Source: Nautilus pompilius
Lineage: Eukaryota > Mollusca > Cephalopoda > Nautilida > Nautilidae
DNA: 64,000 nucleotides
NCBI GenBank assembly: GCA_018389105.1
Contig: JACATO010000334.1
Coordinates: 1,674,001-1,738,000 of the forward strand
Direction of reading: 5' to 3'
The notes beneath the pieces are model-generated. The model was given only the letters and a program-made list of their open reading frames with translations. It was not told where the DNA came from and made no database searches. Made by a program: the position numbers and the translations under genes. Below are positions 49,013-61,874 of this stretch, in pieces (position 1 is the stretch's first letter; every line of letters starts with the position of its first letter).

Positions 49013-50620
49013 TATAAGCATTTCATTTAACAGTCTGCTGTGGACGCCATGTCTCATTTTTTTCCTTCGTCTTAAAGACAAGCCGAGCTCCACCTCATCC
49101 ACGCAGACGGAGTGGGGGGGGGTAGATCAGGGACAATTCTCGTGGGCTCGACGCCGCTGCAGCAGCGAGCCGTTCTCTGAAGCTGGTAAGCTGAGACAGG
49201 CGATAACGAAAACGTCTGTGGACGCCTTATTTATACGCCATCTTTCCTGAATTCCACAATATATTTTTATGTGTGTGTGTGTGTGTGTCGCCACGATGAC
49301 TAATATTAACATCATCCACTATTATCGTTTTTCATTTAGCCATCCGATACCTGCCTGCACCTATGTCTGCCGCCTTGCATTTTTTTTTTTTTTTTTATAT
49401 TTTATAGCCGACGAGACGTTAGGATTTTGCTGGTATTGTATTTTAAACCCGTTTAATTCTCGCGGGTATTTAAACCGATTCCCTCCCTTAAGCAGAGTTT
49501 CTATCTTTCTCTCTGCTTAGACGAGCCGCGGAAATTTTATATATTAGAAAGATTAAGTTACTTCGTCGCTCATCCGATGTCAGCTCCATTGCTCTTACAT
49601 GCAGTGGATAAAGGACACCTCTGCTGCAACGACCATAAACCACTAATGTTAATTAGAATGAGCTTTTGAATATAATTACCAAACTCTTTAATCTTTTGCT
49701 TTCATTGACGTTGTTTATGTTTTTTTTTTTACTATTATTTAATGTCTGATTAAAAACTAAGCGATTTCCTCCTCGCACCACAGTGCCCCCATTAACTCAT
49801 AGAACTTATCTCTATGCAGATACATCTGAAAATATGGCAGAGGGGTAATACACATAGACGTAGAGAAGTGATGTTGGCGACAGAACCAGGAGGAGAAGGT
49901 TACATTGGGCCAGTAGTCGGCAAGTGAAAAGTAACATTCGCCTTAAAAATGAGAAGAGCGGGAGAGAGGGAGGGGGAAATGTAGGTCGCAGAATCCACTT
50001 ATCATTCATTAATACACGGTTATCTCCCTTCATCAAGAAGGCTGTCACGCGCGCGCGTCGGTATCCGATTGACGCCGTCGGGTAACCGAGACTGCCAAGT
50101 AGAGAATTTTATTAAAAAACCCCCAAACAACAACAACAACAACAACAAACTTTACTTTTCACCAGCCATTTAATGACCACAATGTCTATCATCGACTTTA
50201 CAATCATATAAATGGTTTATTGAGGCTTTTAAAAGTTATCTTTTTTTTTTTTTTTTTTAACTTTCTGCTAAGTTTCCCAGAGTAGGTTTACGTTGGAATG
50301 GCCGATAAGCTTCTAAAAAAATACAGAAATCATCTTAGGGGCCCAGGGATCACCGCCGAGGGCTACAGTCTTTCTGTGCGAAGACACTATCAGCTGCTGC
50401 CTTCTCGCCGATCGGCCGATATTATGAGCGAAATGCAATATATTGCTCAAGTTCTGTATTACACGAATTTGCTACCGTGTGGGGCGAGAGCTGATAGGCT
50501 GTATGAACCTTTATTACCGACTGAGAGGTGGGGGGGTTAAGAAAAAGGGGGGAATGATTGATGGCCGGTCATCCTCGCATCAGTGATTCGCCATTGTTTC
50601 ACGCTAATAATGACTTGTTG
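49013..50620. other. No gene recognised
   Basis: Unique sequence with a GT run (49270-49288), poly-T tracts (49380-49396, 50242-50258) and an inverted copy of the dispersed 13-mer at 50019-50030. A frame at 50298-50540 has no match that I know. Confidence 0.5.
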
Positions 50621-50622
50621 AT

Positions 50623-50625
<3 letters not shown>

Positions 50626-50666
<41 letters not shown>

Positions 50667-51170
50667 TGACGTCAGTACATAGAGAGGGGGAGAGAAAAAG
50701 AGAGAGAGAGAAAGAGACGGTGATGACGCCAGTACAGAGAGAGGGGAGAGAAAAGAAAGAGAGAGAGAGAGACGGTGATGACGCCAGTACAGAGAGAGGG
50801 GGGAGAAAAAAGAGAGAGAGAGAGAGAGACGGTGATGACGCCGCAGTACAGAGAGAGGGGGAGAGAAAAAGAAAGAGAGAGAGAGAGACGGTGATGACGC
50901 CAGTACAGAGAGAGGGGAGAGAAAAAGAAGAGAGAGAGAAGAGAAGAGAGGTGATGACGTCAGTACATAGACAGGGGGAGATAAAAAGAAAGAGAGACAA
51001 GAGAGAGAGAGGTTGAGTGAGCGTGCACGTCCGTACATACAGAGGGGGAGAGAGGGGTGATGACGTCAGTACAGAGAGAGGGGGAGAGAAAAAGAAAGAG
51101 AGAGAGAGAGACGGTGATGACGCCAGTACAGAGAGAGGGGGAGAGAAAAAGAAAGAGAGAGAGAGAGAGT
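50626..51170. repeat. Second GA array, 50-60 bp units with GACGTCA or GACGCCA
   Basis: About eight units of GGTGATGACGCCAGTACAGA followed by GAGAGGGGGAGAGAAAAAGA and a GA run. Some units keep the palindrome TGACGTCA (near 50667, 50957, 51061); others have TGACGCCA. Translated in any frame it gives Arg-Glu or Ser-Leu repeats, so frames here are not genes. Confidence 0.9.
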
Positions 51171-52210
51171 AAATGTGAGCCATGGATGGGGCTAGGAAGA
51201 CGCGATATTGTCACAGGTGAGCAGACCAACAAAAAAAAAAAAGAAAGAAAAATGGGATAAAAAGAGACGAAGGAACTCAGCTGAAAGAAGTAAAGATTTT
51301 TTTAAAGAATAATCAATGAATCTTCAGAAAAGACGCAACAATTTTTTTTTTTTAATGAAAAAAGAAAAAGAATTAAAATAGAATGTGCACTTTTCAGAAT
51401 TCTTTCGCTGTTGTTGTTTAATTATGGCGAATACTTCAGTAAACTGCCTTTGTTCTTTGTGGCTATTTCTAATGCCGTCACGTGCAGCGTTTCCGTAATG
51501 GCGATGATAACAGCGCAGGTTAGGGGAGTCGGCCACCCCCGGACCTGCCAAGACGATATGCAAAAATGTTGATTTTTACCCACCACCCCCAACTCGTAAA
51601 ATGTAAACTTGATTATTTTATTTTTTTTTAAAATTTATAACAATTTTTCGGAAAAAAGCTCCACGCTACAAACGGGTGGCTGCGCTCGTGTAGCAGACTC
51701 GCTTGGGCGAAGGAGCTACCACGGTTTCTCTGCTATGAAGACGATTTCAAGCTCGAGGAGATAAAGTCAGAAGATCAGCTGAAGGTCGGCCGCTGGTCAC
51801 CACCAGAGGTCGCGCGCCGCGTGTCACTTTCGGACCGGCGAAGAAGGAGCTTCGACACCGACCCGACTTAGTTTCTGATCTCCCCGCGGCAGGGGAGATC
51901 GGTTATCAGCGTCTTCGGCCGTAGGGCGGGGGCTCTGTACAAGACAAGACCCATGGGTGTGTGTGTGTGTCTTTGACCCGCTACCGTAAATAGAAGATGA
52001 TGGAACAGGTGCTGTAAACATGTCGCTTAGACACCGCATCGCCGGAGCCACGCTTTCGTCAGTGATGAGTCAGGGTTTAGCCTCCAGTCTGACTCACGGC
52101 GCCGTAACTCGTCCAGCGCTGGAGAATGTTATCGAGTGGGCGTAAAGACCCACATAGGTTTTAGGGAAGCGTGTAATGGACTACAGCGACAAGACTCTAG
52201 ATTTCTATTT
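51171..52210. other. No gene recognised
   Basis: Unique, CpG-rich sequence with a short GT run at 51956-51970. No coding similarity is seen. Confidence 0.5.
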
Positions 52211-52214
52211 CAGA

Positions 52215-52446
52215 CCATACGCAGGTGGCACGTGTGATCGATCAGTGTTTCGAAGATCAAAGCCAGCACGTCCTCCTCTTCTCCCCCCCCCACCCTGAGC
52301 TAAATCCTATTGAGAATGTTTGGGATGCTCTGGAAAGACTTGCTGCCTTCCTCGAAGAACTGCAAACTTCTCAGATAAGATGGACTTACTTCACCGCCCA
52401 TGTTCTTGTTGACAGGGTTACAAACAGCACGCAAAGCCACTGTTAG
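52215..52446 (+). pseudogene. Tc1-like transposase C-terminal fragment
   Basis: Open frame with HPELNPIENVWDALERLA, the Tc1-type DxxPIENxWD block that carries the last catalytic residue (Glu kept), preceded by ARVIDQCFEDQSQHVLLFSP and followed by a VDRVTNSTQS remnant of the usual C-terminus. The N-terminal two thirds and terminal repeats are absent, so it is a truncated copy. Confidence 0.75.
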
Positions 52447-52449
52447 TCA

Positions 52450-55100
52450 TGTGCCGAGATCGCGAAGGGACCGTGTTGAGTACCTCTAATTAATTGTTGT
52501 TTACGTTTCTTTGTTGGAATGTACTCTCTCGTCCCTCCCTCTCCCTCCCTACACACCTAAGATGTATTTGTAATTAACACGTTTCTTTGAAGGAGATTCT
52601 GAGTTGATCATCTTGCGAGTAGAACTTTCACTACTTCGTAAATATCCTTTGTTCGTTTGCTGCTTAACTTTAAGGAACCAGAGTAGTTAACCAACCAATA
52701 CTAGCTACGAAATACCATTCCAACACTACGTGAAACGGTTTGGGGGAATTTCCGTTTTCTCTTCTTTGCAGAATGACAGCGATTCTAGATCCCTGTTTCG
52801 ATTTAGGTTCGATCGCGCCGACAGGTGGCCGAGCAGGTCTCCAGAAGACACCTGCTCCACGCCGAAGTCAGGCTCTGTCCCCTTTAAAAGTAGCCCCCCC
52901 CCGTGGAACATGGCGGCTCGAGACGCTGAATTATTCTATATGGGAAGGAATTCGACCACTACCAACTACAGAGGAGAAACGTCAGCCTCGCGATTCGTGT
53001 ATTTCGCGAATACTTAACTTAGGAAATTCTTTTTAATTAAAAAGATCAAAGAAAAAAAAGAGCCAACAAAAAAATAACTTGTTTTGTTTTGTTTTTTTTA
53101 AATTAAACATTAAATCTTTGGCAGCAGAGAGTTGGTTAAAGCGCCTACCATCAATCACCTCATCGGTAGTATCGGCTAACGAACCTGCGTATGACGTCAC
53201 AGCGATTAAGTGGGTTTGGGCCCTATTTTCTAGTTGTTCTGCTAAACTCAACCGTATTGATTTACAACGACTCCCAAGAGCAATATCACGCTCACTGCAT
53301 CATCCTTTCCCCGGTGTTACTTCGTTATACAATTCCCAAGAGAAAACTGAACAGTCAGTCATAAGTTGATTTTATATAATGATCAAGTAAACTGCTGATC
53401 TGCATAGCTGCTTGAAAATACAATAAATGAAGAAAACTCTAGCAAGAAGGGAGGTGGATTTATTTCCCCAGAAAAATGTAAGAAATGTCTGTTGTCATAG
53501 TCTAAAGACGGTGAATTATCGAATCATTTGAAAGGATTTGCGTGCGGGCTTTATCATGGACGGCATAGACTTAATTCCATGAATAAGATGGTTATCTTTA
53601 TGATAGAGGGACGTAACTCTGTTTTATTTATTAATGAGGCAAGGGAATTTAACAATTATCGATCACCCCCTCGTTTGGGAAGTTAAGATGTTTGGAAGTC
53701 ATTTGGTGAAAAACGCGAGAAGTCGTCGTACAAAAATTATAAATGAATATTAGAAGAAAACGCCAGCAAGTTGGTGTTTTGTTTTTGTTTTTTTTATTGT
53801 TTTCCTTTGGTCAGAGAAGTTCCCTTTCCCTTCCCCGTGTGAGTTTTTTTTGTTGTTGTTTTCTCAGTAACTATAATTTTGACGAAACTGTCAGTCGGTT
53901 GGTATAAACCGAGTAAGGAAACGAAAAACCGAACCTAAGACCAAAAAAAAGGGGGGATGAGAAAAAAAATGAGACGATTGATCTCTCTCTCCATTCCTCT
54001 CTCTCTCTCTCTCTTTAAGTTTTTAAGGAGCAGTTATGGGCTTTTATTCAACACCTGGTGGCTCTAAACTCCGGGGAGTAAAAAAAAATGAAACAGCGGA
54101 CCAGACCATGGAGCAAACTCGCGGTGTGCGAAAGAAGTTCTCCCGTCTGCATCCTTATCTGGCGGGATGAGTGAGGATTGATGGGACGAAAATTTCGCGC
54201 TCTGCACTCGCTTTCTGACAGAGAGGCGCGTGCCCGACCAAAACCCCTTCCCTCGTTGCTGCGAACAGCCTTCACCTGGCCCGTCTCCGGTTGCAGACCG
54301 ACTCGATATTAATTGAGGGAGCTGACAGAAGCAAAAAGATGAAGAAGGAAAATGGCGGAAGCGGATTTCGTAAAACCTTTGGACAAAACTAGATACCAGA
54401 AGACAGGCTTGTTGGAATAATAACTTTAGATAGTGTTAGACTTTATGATTGAAAGTAATGCTGTTACAAATAAAAAATAAAAGAAGAAAGTAAATTTAAA
54501 ATAAACGAATAGAAGGAAAAAAATAATAACTCTTCGAAGCTGATTAGATAGCTAATGACAAATAACATGATGGAACTTTCGCAGTAGTAAGAGATGGGAT
54601 GAAATAAGACTCAGGTTTTAAAAAGAATAGATGGGTATCATTAAGATTTATAATAAGCCAGTCGAACGTTTGATAAATCGATATATAAAGTATCAGAATG
54701 TTTGTTTTTATTTCTTGTTTCTAAGGGAAACTGTTATGGAATAAGATGATTTCCATATTATCTAAAATCAAACAAACAGAGATGTGGACATGATCCTTAA
54801 CTTCATATTTATCTAATTACTTTTATTAACTTGTATTGGTTGACAGTTCTAGTGATCTTATATCGTTTACCACCACAAATGCGGATATGACGTCATGTCG
54901 TATTAACGATGCTTGCAGAATGAACATATGCGCAGGGAGAGTGAGTGACGTGAGATCTATGGTTGTTACACGCACTGGATGAACGCGTTAGCAGAAGGTA
55001 ATAAACAGATTTCCTGCAAAACTACTAGAGAATCCAAATGCGGTCTTTTTTTTTACCAAAATGTGGCTTCACGCGACGAAGCGCTGCTATTTTTTTTTTA
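52450..55100. other. No gene recognised
   Basis: CpG-containing unique sequence. A good-looking acceptor (TTCTCTTCTTTGCAG) ends at 52771 and is followed by two overlapping frames with no match that I know. Single TGACGTCA palindromes lie at 53192 and 54888. Short CT runs lie at 53980-54014. Confidence 0.45.
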
Positions 55101-55105
55101 TATGA

Positions 55106-55111
55106 GAGAGG

Positions 55112-55164
<53 letters not shown>

Positions 55165-55194
55165 ACGATATGACGTCAGTAACAGAGAGAATAG

Positions 55195-55248
<54 letters not shown>

Positions 55249-55250
55249 AA
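55106..55250. repeat. Third GA array with one TGACGTCAGTA core
   Basis: Two long GA runs separated by a segment with ATATGACGTCAGTAACAGAG. The core matches those of the arrays at 48.4 and 50.6 kb. Confidence 0.9.
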
Positions 55251-56445
55251 CGGAAGGTCACGTGACGCTGTGTTTTTTGTTTTTTATTTCTTGGTTTTAC
55301 ACGGCGCCACGGAGATTTCTTCTCACTTCCTGCCGATGACAAGACGTAGAAAGCCACCTGAGCATCCTCTGCCGGCCCAGCAGTACCCTGGACAGGCAGG
55401 CGGAGCTTATCAGCGCCCTGGCAACGAGGCGAGCGTGCGTGAAAGCGGAGAAAAACTGACGATGGACTCGACCATGTTTTTTCTCCACGGTAGGGGGCAC
55501 CACCGACATGGCGCTATCTCCACGCCGTGAGTGCATCCACCACCACCACAAGCAGCAGTCTCAGCGATGTTTTCTTAATCCGGAGCTCGTTTCTGCGTCA
55601 TAAAACTTCCACTCTACCGACTGGATACAGTGCAAACGAACCAGACGTTTGCGAAATCGGTGAACCAGCCGAGTTGCCCCCCCTCCACGTGTCCCTGCAA
55701 GAAACCTAAGCATCTATTGTCTCTGAGTTTCAGCCTGGTGCCCCCATGCCATACCTGTGCACGTTGGAACGCAACATCTTAGATTAATTAATACCGCCTA
55801 CCTCCTGTGTAGATCGTGACCTCACACGCGACCAAAATGTGCCAAACGCAGACGACAACACGACAAAAGAATAAACAGGATCCCATTCGGCTGTGGAAAC
55901 GGTTTATCACCGCAGAATTTCGCTTTTGGTTCGGTTTTTTTTTACGCGCGGACTCAGTAAGAACCAAAACGAGTGCAGTTAGGTTTGTTCAGCGGACTTA
56001 TTACTAATCGAGCAACAGCAGAATAGCCAACAGGGGCAGATAACAATGGTCCGATACGTCACGGCTCAGGGTGAGTGGCGTCTTCTGGCCAGACACCGGT
56101 AGTGGAGGATCGGGGCAAAGTCTATCTCCCGGGGGGTCGGCGAGAGACGACGAGTGGCGGGACGTTAGACGCAGCAACCTCGATGGTCGAAACGCTTCCT
56201 GGGCGCGAACCGGTCTTTCGGGTAGTAGGATGAAGTGGGCTGCTGATGTCGTCTGCTCTCCCGATCGCCTTAGCGCACAACACAAGGACGTCTCGAGCTG
56301 CCGCGCAGGGCCGCTGACCATCTTCAAGGAAAGTGAGCCCCGTTTTTTTTTGTTGTTGTTGTTTTTTTAGGTGTTTTCTTAAAATAGGGAATGGAAGCCA
56401 AGGGTGAAAAAGAACGAGTTTGATTTGAGCGAATGGTACAAACGG
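55251..56445. other. No gene recognised
   Basis: Unique GC-balanced sequence with several overlapping open frames, none of which I recognise. Confidence 0.45.
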
Positions 56446-56449
56446 CGAC

Positions 56450-56520
56450 GTGGTGGCCCGGTGGGTAGCTTACAGGACTGCTAAGGTCAAGGACCTAAGT
56501 TCGATTTCCGGTTTTTTCTT
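56450..56520 (+). repeat. tRNA-like SINE head or tRNA pseudogene
   Basis: An A-box-like TGGCCCGGTGGGTAGC, then a B-box-like AGTTCGATTTCC about 40 bases on, then a T-run. The spacing suits a Pol III internal promoter. I could not fold a clean cloverleaf, so a SINE head is the likelier reading. Confidence 0.4.
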
Positions 56521-59500
56521 AAATCTAAAAATGAATTCTAGTAAGGGCTTGTTCGTTCCTAGGCGGCGTAGAGGATTCATGACGGTTGGCCCCCTAATCG
56601 GGGATGGATAGTGAGGATGATCTGTGGCATAGGAGAATTTATGACTTCATCATTGGTAGCTTCAGTAAAGCCGGGGTGGACAAGTTTAACAAATCAATAA
56701 ACATTGTATTTTGTAGCTTCGGGGTGGCAACAGAAGATTTCGTTATCGTAGTTTTAGAGAAGACAACGTATTTGCTAGCGTGGTTCTTGCGTCGTATTTA
56801 TAATGTATATACAGAACGTATCCAACGCTTCAGTAGTGATATCGGTTATCGGACCTTAGTAGCAGAAGAATAATGATACTTTGTGGTTGCATTTTCACTT
56901 TGACATGCAAAATATTAAGAGATGAAATAAAATAAGGGGAGGAAGATCTGCAAGAAAGCGAGGCGATGATGGGATTTAAAGTGTCGCATCCCACGCAGTG
57001 TTGGCGCACGTGGGACGGCATCTGTAAGACAGAAGGATGCAACGTTAAAATCGCAGTCATGACGAGGTGTTCGGCGCGGTGGCCATTACAGTTTCTCTGC
57101 CGACTGATCACGTGGTCCACCAGATGTCGAAAGCTAGATAATGCGAGGAGGAAGACCAAAAATAAATGGTGGGAGGGCGCCACTATGGACTTGTTAATTC
57201 GACTCGTTCGTGAGGCTGTCAGTGGAGACCGCGTTTACTGCTGTTGTCATCATCATCAGCCGCGGCTGCCCACTCTAACCGAAACTACTTCATTTCGTTC
57301 TGCTGAAGGATGGCGCTAGAAGTATTTTTTTTTTCTTTTTTTCTTTTAAAGTGAAGAAATCGTCAAAAGGAAGAATTTCGACTACGTGTCTATGCCACAA
57401 TGGGGTCTGGAGTATCGCAATGACGCTGTATGTCACTCCACGCCATTATGTCTATCGAAATCGCTTTCTTCTTTGGCTTTGGGTTTCCCGTTATTCGTTC
57501 GACGACTAAGGGAGACTACCCTGGAGAAGAAGCGCAGTGCCGTGGTTTTCAGCCATAGGATGCTGTTCCGAAGCGCGAGATGCCCAGCGCTGCCGGCATC
57601 ACTAGGGAAATCTTTACTAGAACTCTTCTTCCTCAGACGTTGGCGGAAACGGAGGCCACCAGCTTGTGAAGAAGACACACCACCCGAGAGGGTTCGGGCC
57701 CTCGGCCACGGCAGTCCACTATTCCAACCACGGGGGTGCCCGCTGTAGCCTTTATCTGGGCTACTGTAACACTATTGCTAAAGTGCAAAAGGAATTATTG
57801 GTCATCAGGGATCGGAAGATATTTGTCCTCTGACGTCTTCCCCCCCCTACTCTACGGTAATGAGTGTCGTTATGAGGGACGCAGACGCTGCTCGGCTGGA
57901 AAGTGGATTTCACCGCTGAATGTTGAGTGACAAATTTGCCGCACCCGACAGAATCCCTCAGAGTCTGCTGGGATACCGGGAACCGCTAAGAATAGTGATA
58001 GCCTTTCCCGTCCACTACCCCTAATTGCCAGCTCGTCACCACCCTTGATCCTTTTCGATGGGCAGAAATCTGCACCTCTCAGACCCATCTGGATAGGCCG
58101 GTTCGCAGCCAATGTCAGAGCCCCCATAAAACGGCACGACCACTATCAACAACTCGAACACAATATGGCCAATAACCCTGTTTTTTTTTTTTTTTTAGGA
58201 TTTTTCTGGCGCTTCCTGCGTCCCCATTACAAACGATTCTGCGTCAGCGCGTTTAGTATCCCCTTTCTTTTCTGAAACTTGCTGCAACGCCCTCAGCTTT
58301 CCCCTGGCGCTAGCATATCCGGTGGAAGCAGATCGTTGGAGGAGAGTTTACTTCGAACAGCTTACACACGTTTGGCACCCTGAGCGATCCCTAGACGGGG
58401 ATGGCGGTGACTGAGGCTCTTAACCTTCAGGCCAAACGTTTGTACCCGACTCTCCAACGGCCACTAACCGAAGACCCCCCATTAATGTAGTTAACGAGAG
58501 AATGTAGTAAATAGCAAAACAAAAGCATTTAAAAGCGCTAATTTTTTAATGGGCCTGTGGTCAGTTATTTACATTAGCGTATCAGATCTTCTTTTTCTTA
58601 ACAATCTAGCTAAGGAACATTTGGTAGCCAGCTTTCTCCCCCCCCCTTCCTGCACTCATAACAATGACCGGGTGATGCGAACTGCTTTCTGTAGTGCTAT
58701 TAGCCTCTGGGCAAATTCTTCTGGCAGGATGGAAGGAAACAATCCAGTCGGAGCTTGATGGACGGTGGACACGACAAGTAGGTAGGTATCAGCAGCAATT
58801 TCCTCTTAACTACTTGAGGGAAAGCAGCTGTGGGGATGGCCTGATCTTTGCCTGATTTAGCATCCTGCCCTCCTCGAGGTTCATGACGTCCGCGTCTAGA
58901 ACCCGCCGGAGTTTCACCTTCGCCACCCAGCGGGAAAAACCAACACCGACGGTAACGACAAACATATGCCCCGTGGCCGGCAAAGTGGTACATAAAATAG
59001 GAGACAGTATTGGCGATTGGAACGGCATAGATTCCCTTATTAATGGAAAACCCAGAAAACAGTTTATTTAATTTTCTCACCTGTTGTTTTACTGTTGCAG
59101 GCATCTCCTTACCGCGCTATCGTTTGCCCGTCGTAAGCGAAAATCTTTGCGGCTAAGTAGTTTACGTACGGTCAGGTTCAGCAAGTAATTCCGAACGTGG
59201 TTCGATGTACCACGTGACCTACTTCGAGAAAATTCGTTCAGACCTTTCCGATTGTTCAGTTTCGTTTCGTTCTGCCTCGGCCCCCCCCCTCTTTTTTTTT
59301 TTAAAATAAGAGAATTAGTTGACAAAGAAACAACACTATAAGATCAAAACGCTATACTTTGGATACGAAGTGTTGCTCGCAAAACCGATCGCGGCACGTG
59401 AAGCGAGCCGAGACTGGCTTAGCAGGTTCAGGTTTCCAGTTTCTTTGAAATAAGAAACGGCGTCATGACCAACCGAAAACAGCAGGGAGACGGTTAATCA

Positions 59501-59722
59501 GGGGGCTTCGTGCATGAATCAGAAACTCAAACCGGCCGATTGCAGAAAGTCAAAGATCGGCACGCGAAGATTAACGTCTGCCGTCTTGGATGCGCGTTGT
59601 GTAATAGAAAATAAGGTCCATTTCCGTTTTATTTCATTTTCCTTTCTTTTCTATTTTTATTTTCGTGTTTTCTCAGATCCCGACCTTGTTGGGTTATAAA
59701 GTGATACACACATGAGCGGATT

Positions 59723-59724
<2 letters not shown>
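56521..59724. other. No gene recognised
   Basis: CpG-rich unique sequence with many overlapping frames on both strands and no family similarity. It includes 57508-57524, an inverted exact match to 45984-46000. Confidence 0.45.

Positions 59725-59725
<1 letters not shown>

Positions 59726-59794
<69 letters not shown>
59726..59794. repeat. (CT)n microsatellite
   Basis: About 34 perfect CT repeats. Confidence 0.97.
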
Positions 59795-59799
<5 letters not shown>

Positions 59800-61800
59800 G
59801 GAATTCTAAGATAAAAGGCGCAAAATCTGAGTAACTATCAAGATCTTATCACTTGCTTTCGAAATTCATTTAAAAAATATTCCTGCATTCTGTTGGCTTT
59901 CCTAAATACTCGAGTACTCTGCGCATTCTTGACCCTGCTATATCTATACCCGTCTTATAGCAGAGTTTACGCGGTCTATAATGGTACAGTATGTACAGTA
60001 ATTATTAACGGTTTCTTGCCCTGAAATAGATCTACATCGTGAGTATCTTCACGTTTACCTTGTTTCAACCTTTGGCTGGAATGGTTCGCTTATTGGGAGA
60101 TATCAGCCCACAGGAAATTGCATCGTTAACAAGTTTGTTACCTTATAGTATCAGTTTATCTCTCCTTTGATAATATTAAGAAAACCATTGCCAAGAAGTT
60201 GGTCCTGGTACAAACCTTGGATGTATAAAGCAAATATCTCCAGAATCTTAAACACGCACGTTGGCCGAAATATAGTTAAAATATATCACAGAACAGCAGC
60301 GACCCTGTGAGTTAATAATCTCTCTAATTACAACTATTTTTTTGTTGTTGGAGAATTTGAGTAGCAAATTCAAAACTCAAAATTCTTGTGTTGCATGCTA
60401 TCGTGATAGCAGATCATTATTTAAAAAGATGAAAGAAAAAACCAACAAGAAGACAAGCAAACGGAAATGTGAATTAAGTTAAATGAAAATCATTTGGTTG
60501 ACTAATAACACCTGGATTTAAATAGTTTACGTATTGCAAGGAACAGAGTCTCCCTGCTTTGTATGTTGTTCCTACTGTTACTACATTTTGTTTTTGTCTT
60601 TTGTCCAAAGAAAAAAATTACGTAATATTTCCAGTCTTTTCTGAAACGTTTGTAATATAGGTTAGTCTGCTCAGCACATATGAAAATAAGTCGCACCTGC
60701 TTCTAAAAGGCCACTCATTCCTTACTTGTAACTATTTTTGCACTGCGGAGAAACTAATGAATCAGACAGACTACAATTCCAGACACATTTTGAGTGAAAA
60801 ATGTAATTAGAAGTCTTTTTAACAGTAGAAATACCGAGTACGTTAAATATACTACTCAGGGTTCCTGGTGACGTTGAATAGTTAAAAGATTTAGCAAACC
60901 CATTATATCCCTGTGTACTGTCGCTGGTTTGAAGGGTTTATAGATTTATGCATGTGACTGTATCGGCGAGAAGCAATAGTGTCAGCGTCATGGTGTGGAG
61001 AGCAATCGTTGCTAGTTCTAATGGCTGACCACCTGTTCGTGGCCTAGAGGCTGCAAAGTTTCTGACCATTTCCCCCATTCTTACAGCGGCTCTTTGGACG
61101 TGAAGTTTTTAAAATAAAGTATTTGAATAAATTTTTTTAAGCTCGTTATTCTTTTAGTTCTAAGCAATTTTTTTTTCCTCGGACTTCTATCATCATCTAG
61201 TGAACATCAAATAAAGTAAAAGATTATATTTTTCTGAAAACTTGCAATCCCATAACCATATTTATTTGTTTTTGTTGTTGGCCACCCACCCACCCTCAAC
61301 CGCTACCCTAGCCCCTCCACCCGGCAGCAAAGATTGCAGACACCGGGAGGGATTAAAAAGCCGGATTGACGGACAAGCGCTGAAAGAGGCGAACGACTCG
61401 CGCGCTTTTATCAAATCAGCGCCGACAAATCCTTCAGAAATGAAGAACCGGGTGAGGACCCCACAAGTCAGAGCTCGACAAAGACACAGCGGGCGGGGGG
61501 GGGCGGCGGCTTGCGCCACAGGGTTCACGCAGAAAACATAGAGTGGACAGGTGACGAGCTTCAACGTCGAGCGATCTGAGTGGAACGACCTCGCTGACGG
61601 GGAAGACGCTGCTCGGATAACCCACTGCAGCCAGATCACTTTTACCCACACCCACCCGTTCTTGTTTGTGCCCAACGGTGTTGTGTTACAGAGGGGTCCC
61701 GCGGGAAAACACTCGGTATTTTTCTTATGGGTTGTATTTCTTAGAGAAACTGTTCGCTCCGATAATAACGAAAAGGAAAACGGTTCCAGAATTTGTGCAG
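59795..61800. other. No gene recognised
   Basis: Unique sequence, AT-rich at 59.8-61.2 kb and GC-richer after 61.3 kb. No coding similarity is seen. Confidence 0.5.
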
Positions 61801-61803
61801 CTG

Positions 61804-61851
<48 letters not shown>

Positions 61852-61868
61852 GTGTGTGTGTGTGTGAG
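61804..61868. repeat. (GT)n microsatellite
   Basis: About 30 GT repeats with single interruptions, followed by a short GA run. Confidence 0.97.
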
Positions 61869-61874
61869 AGAGAG

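Noticed and set aside
50558-51232. Long open frames on both strands (152-194 codons) of Arg-Glu or Ser-Leu repeats
   Set aside because: They are translations of the GA minisatellite; every frame is open because the unit lacks stops.
52772-53036. Possible exon after a strong pyrimidine-AG acceptor
   Set aside because: Two overlapping frames compete, no family is recognisable and no donor or partner exon is evident.
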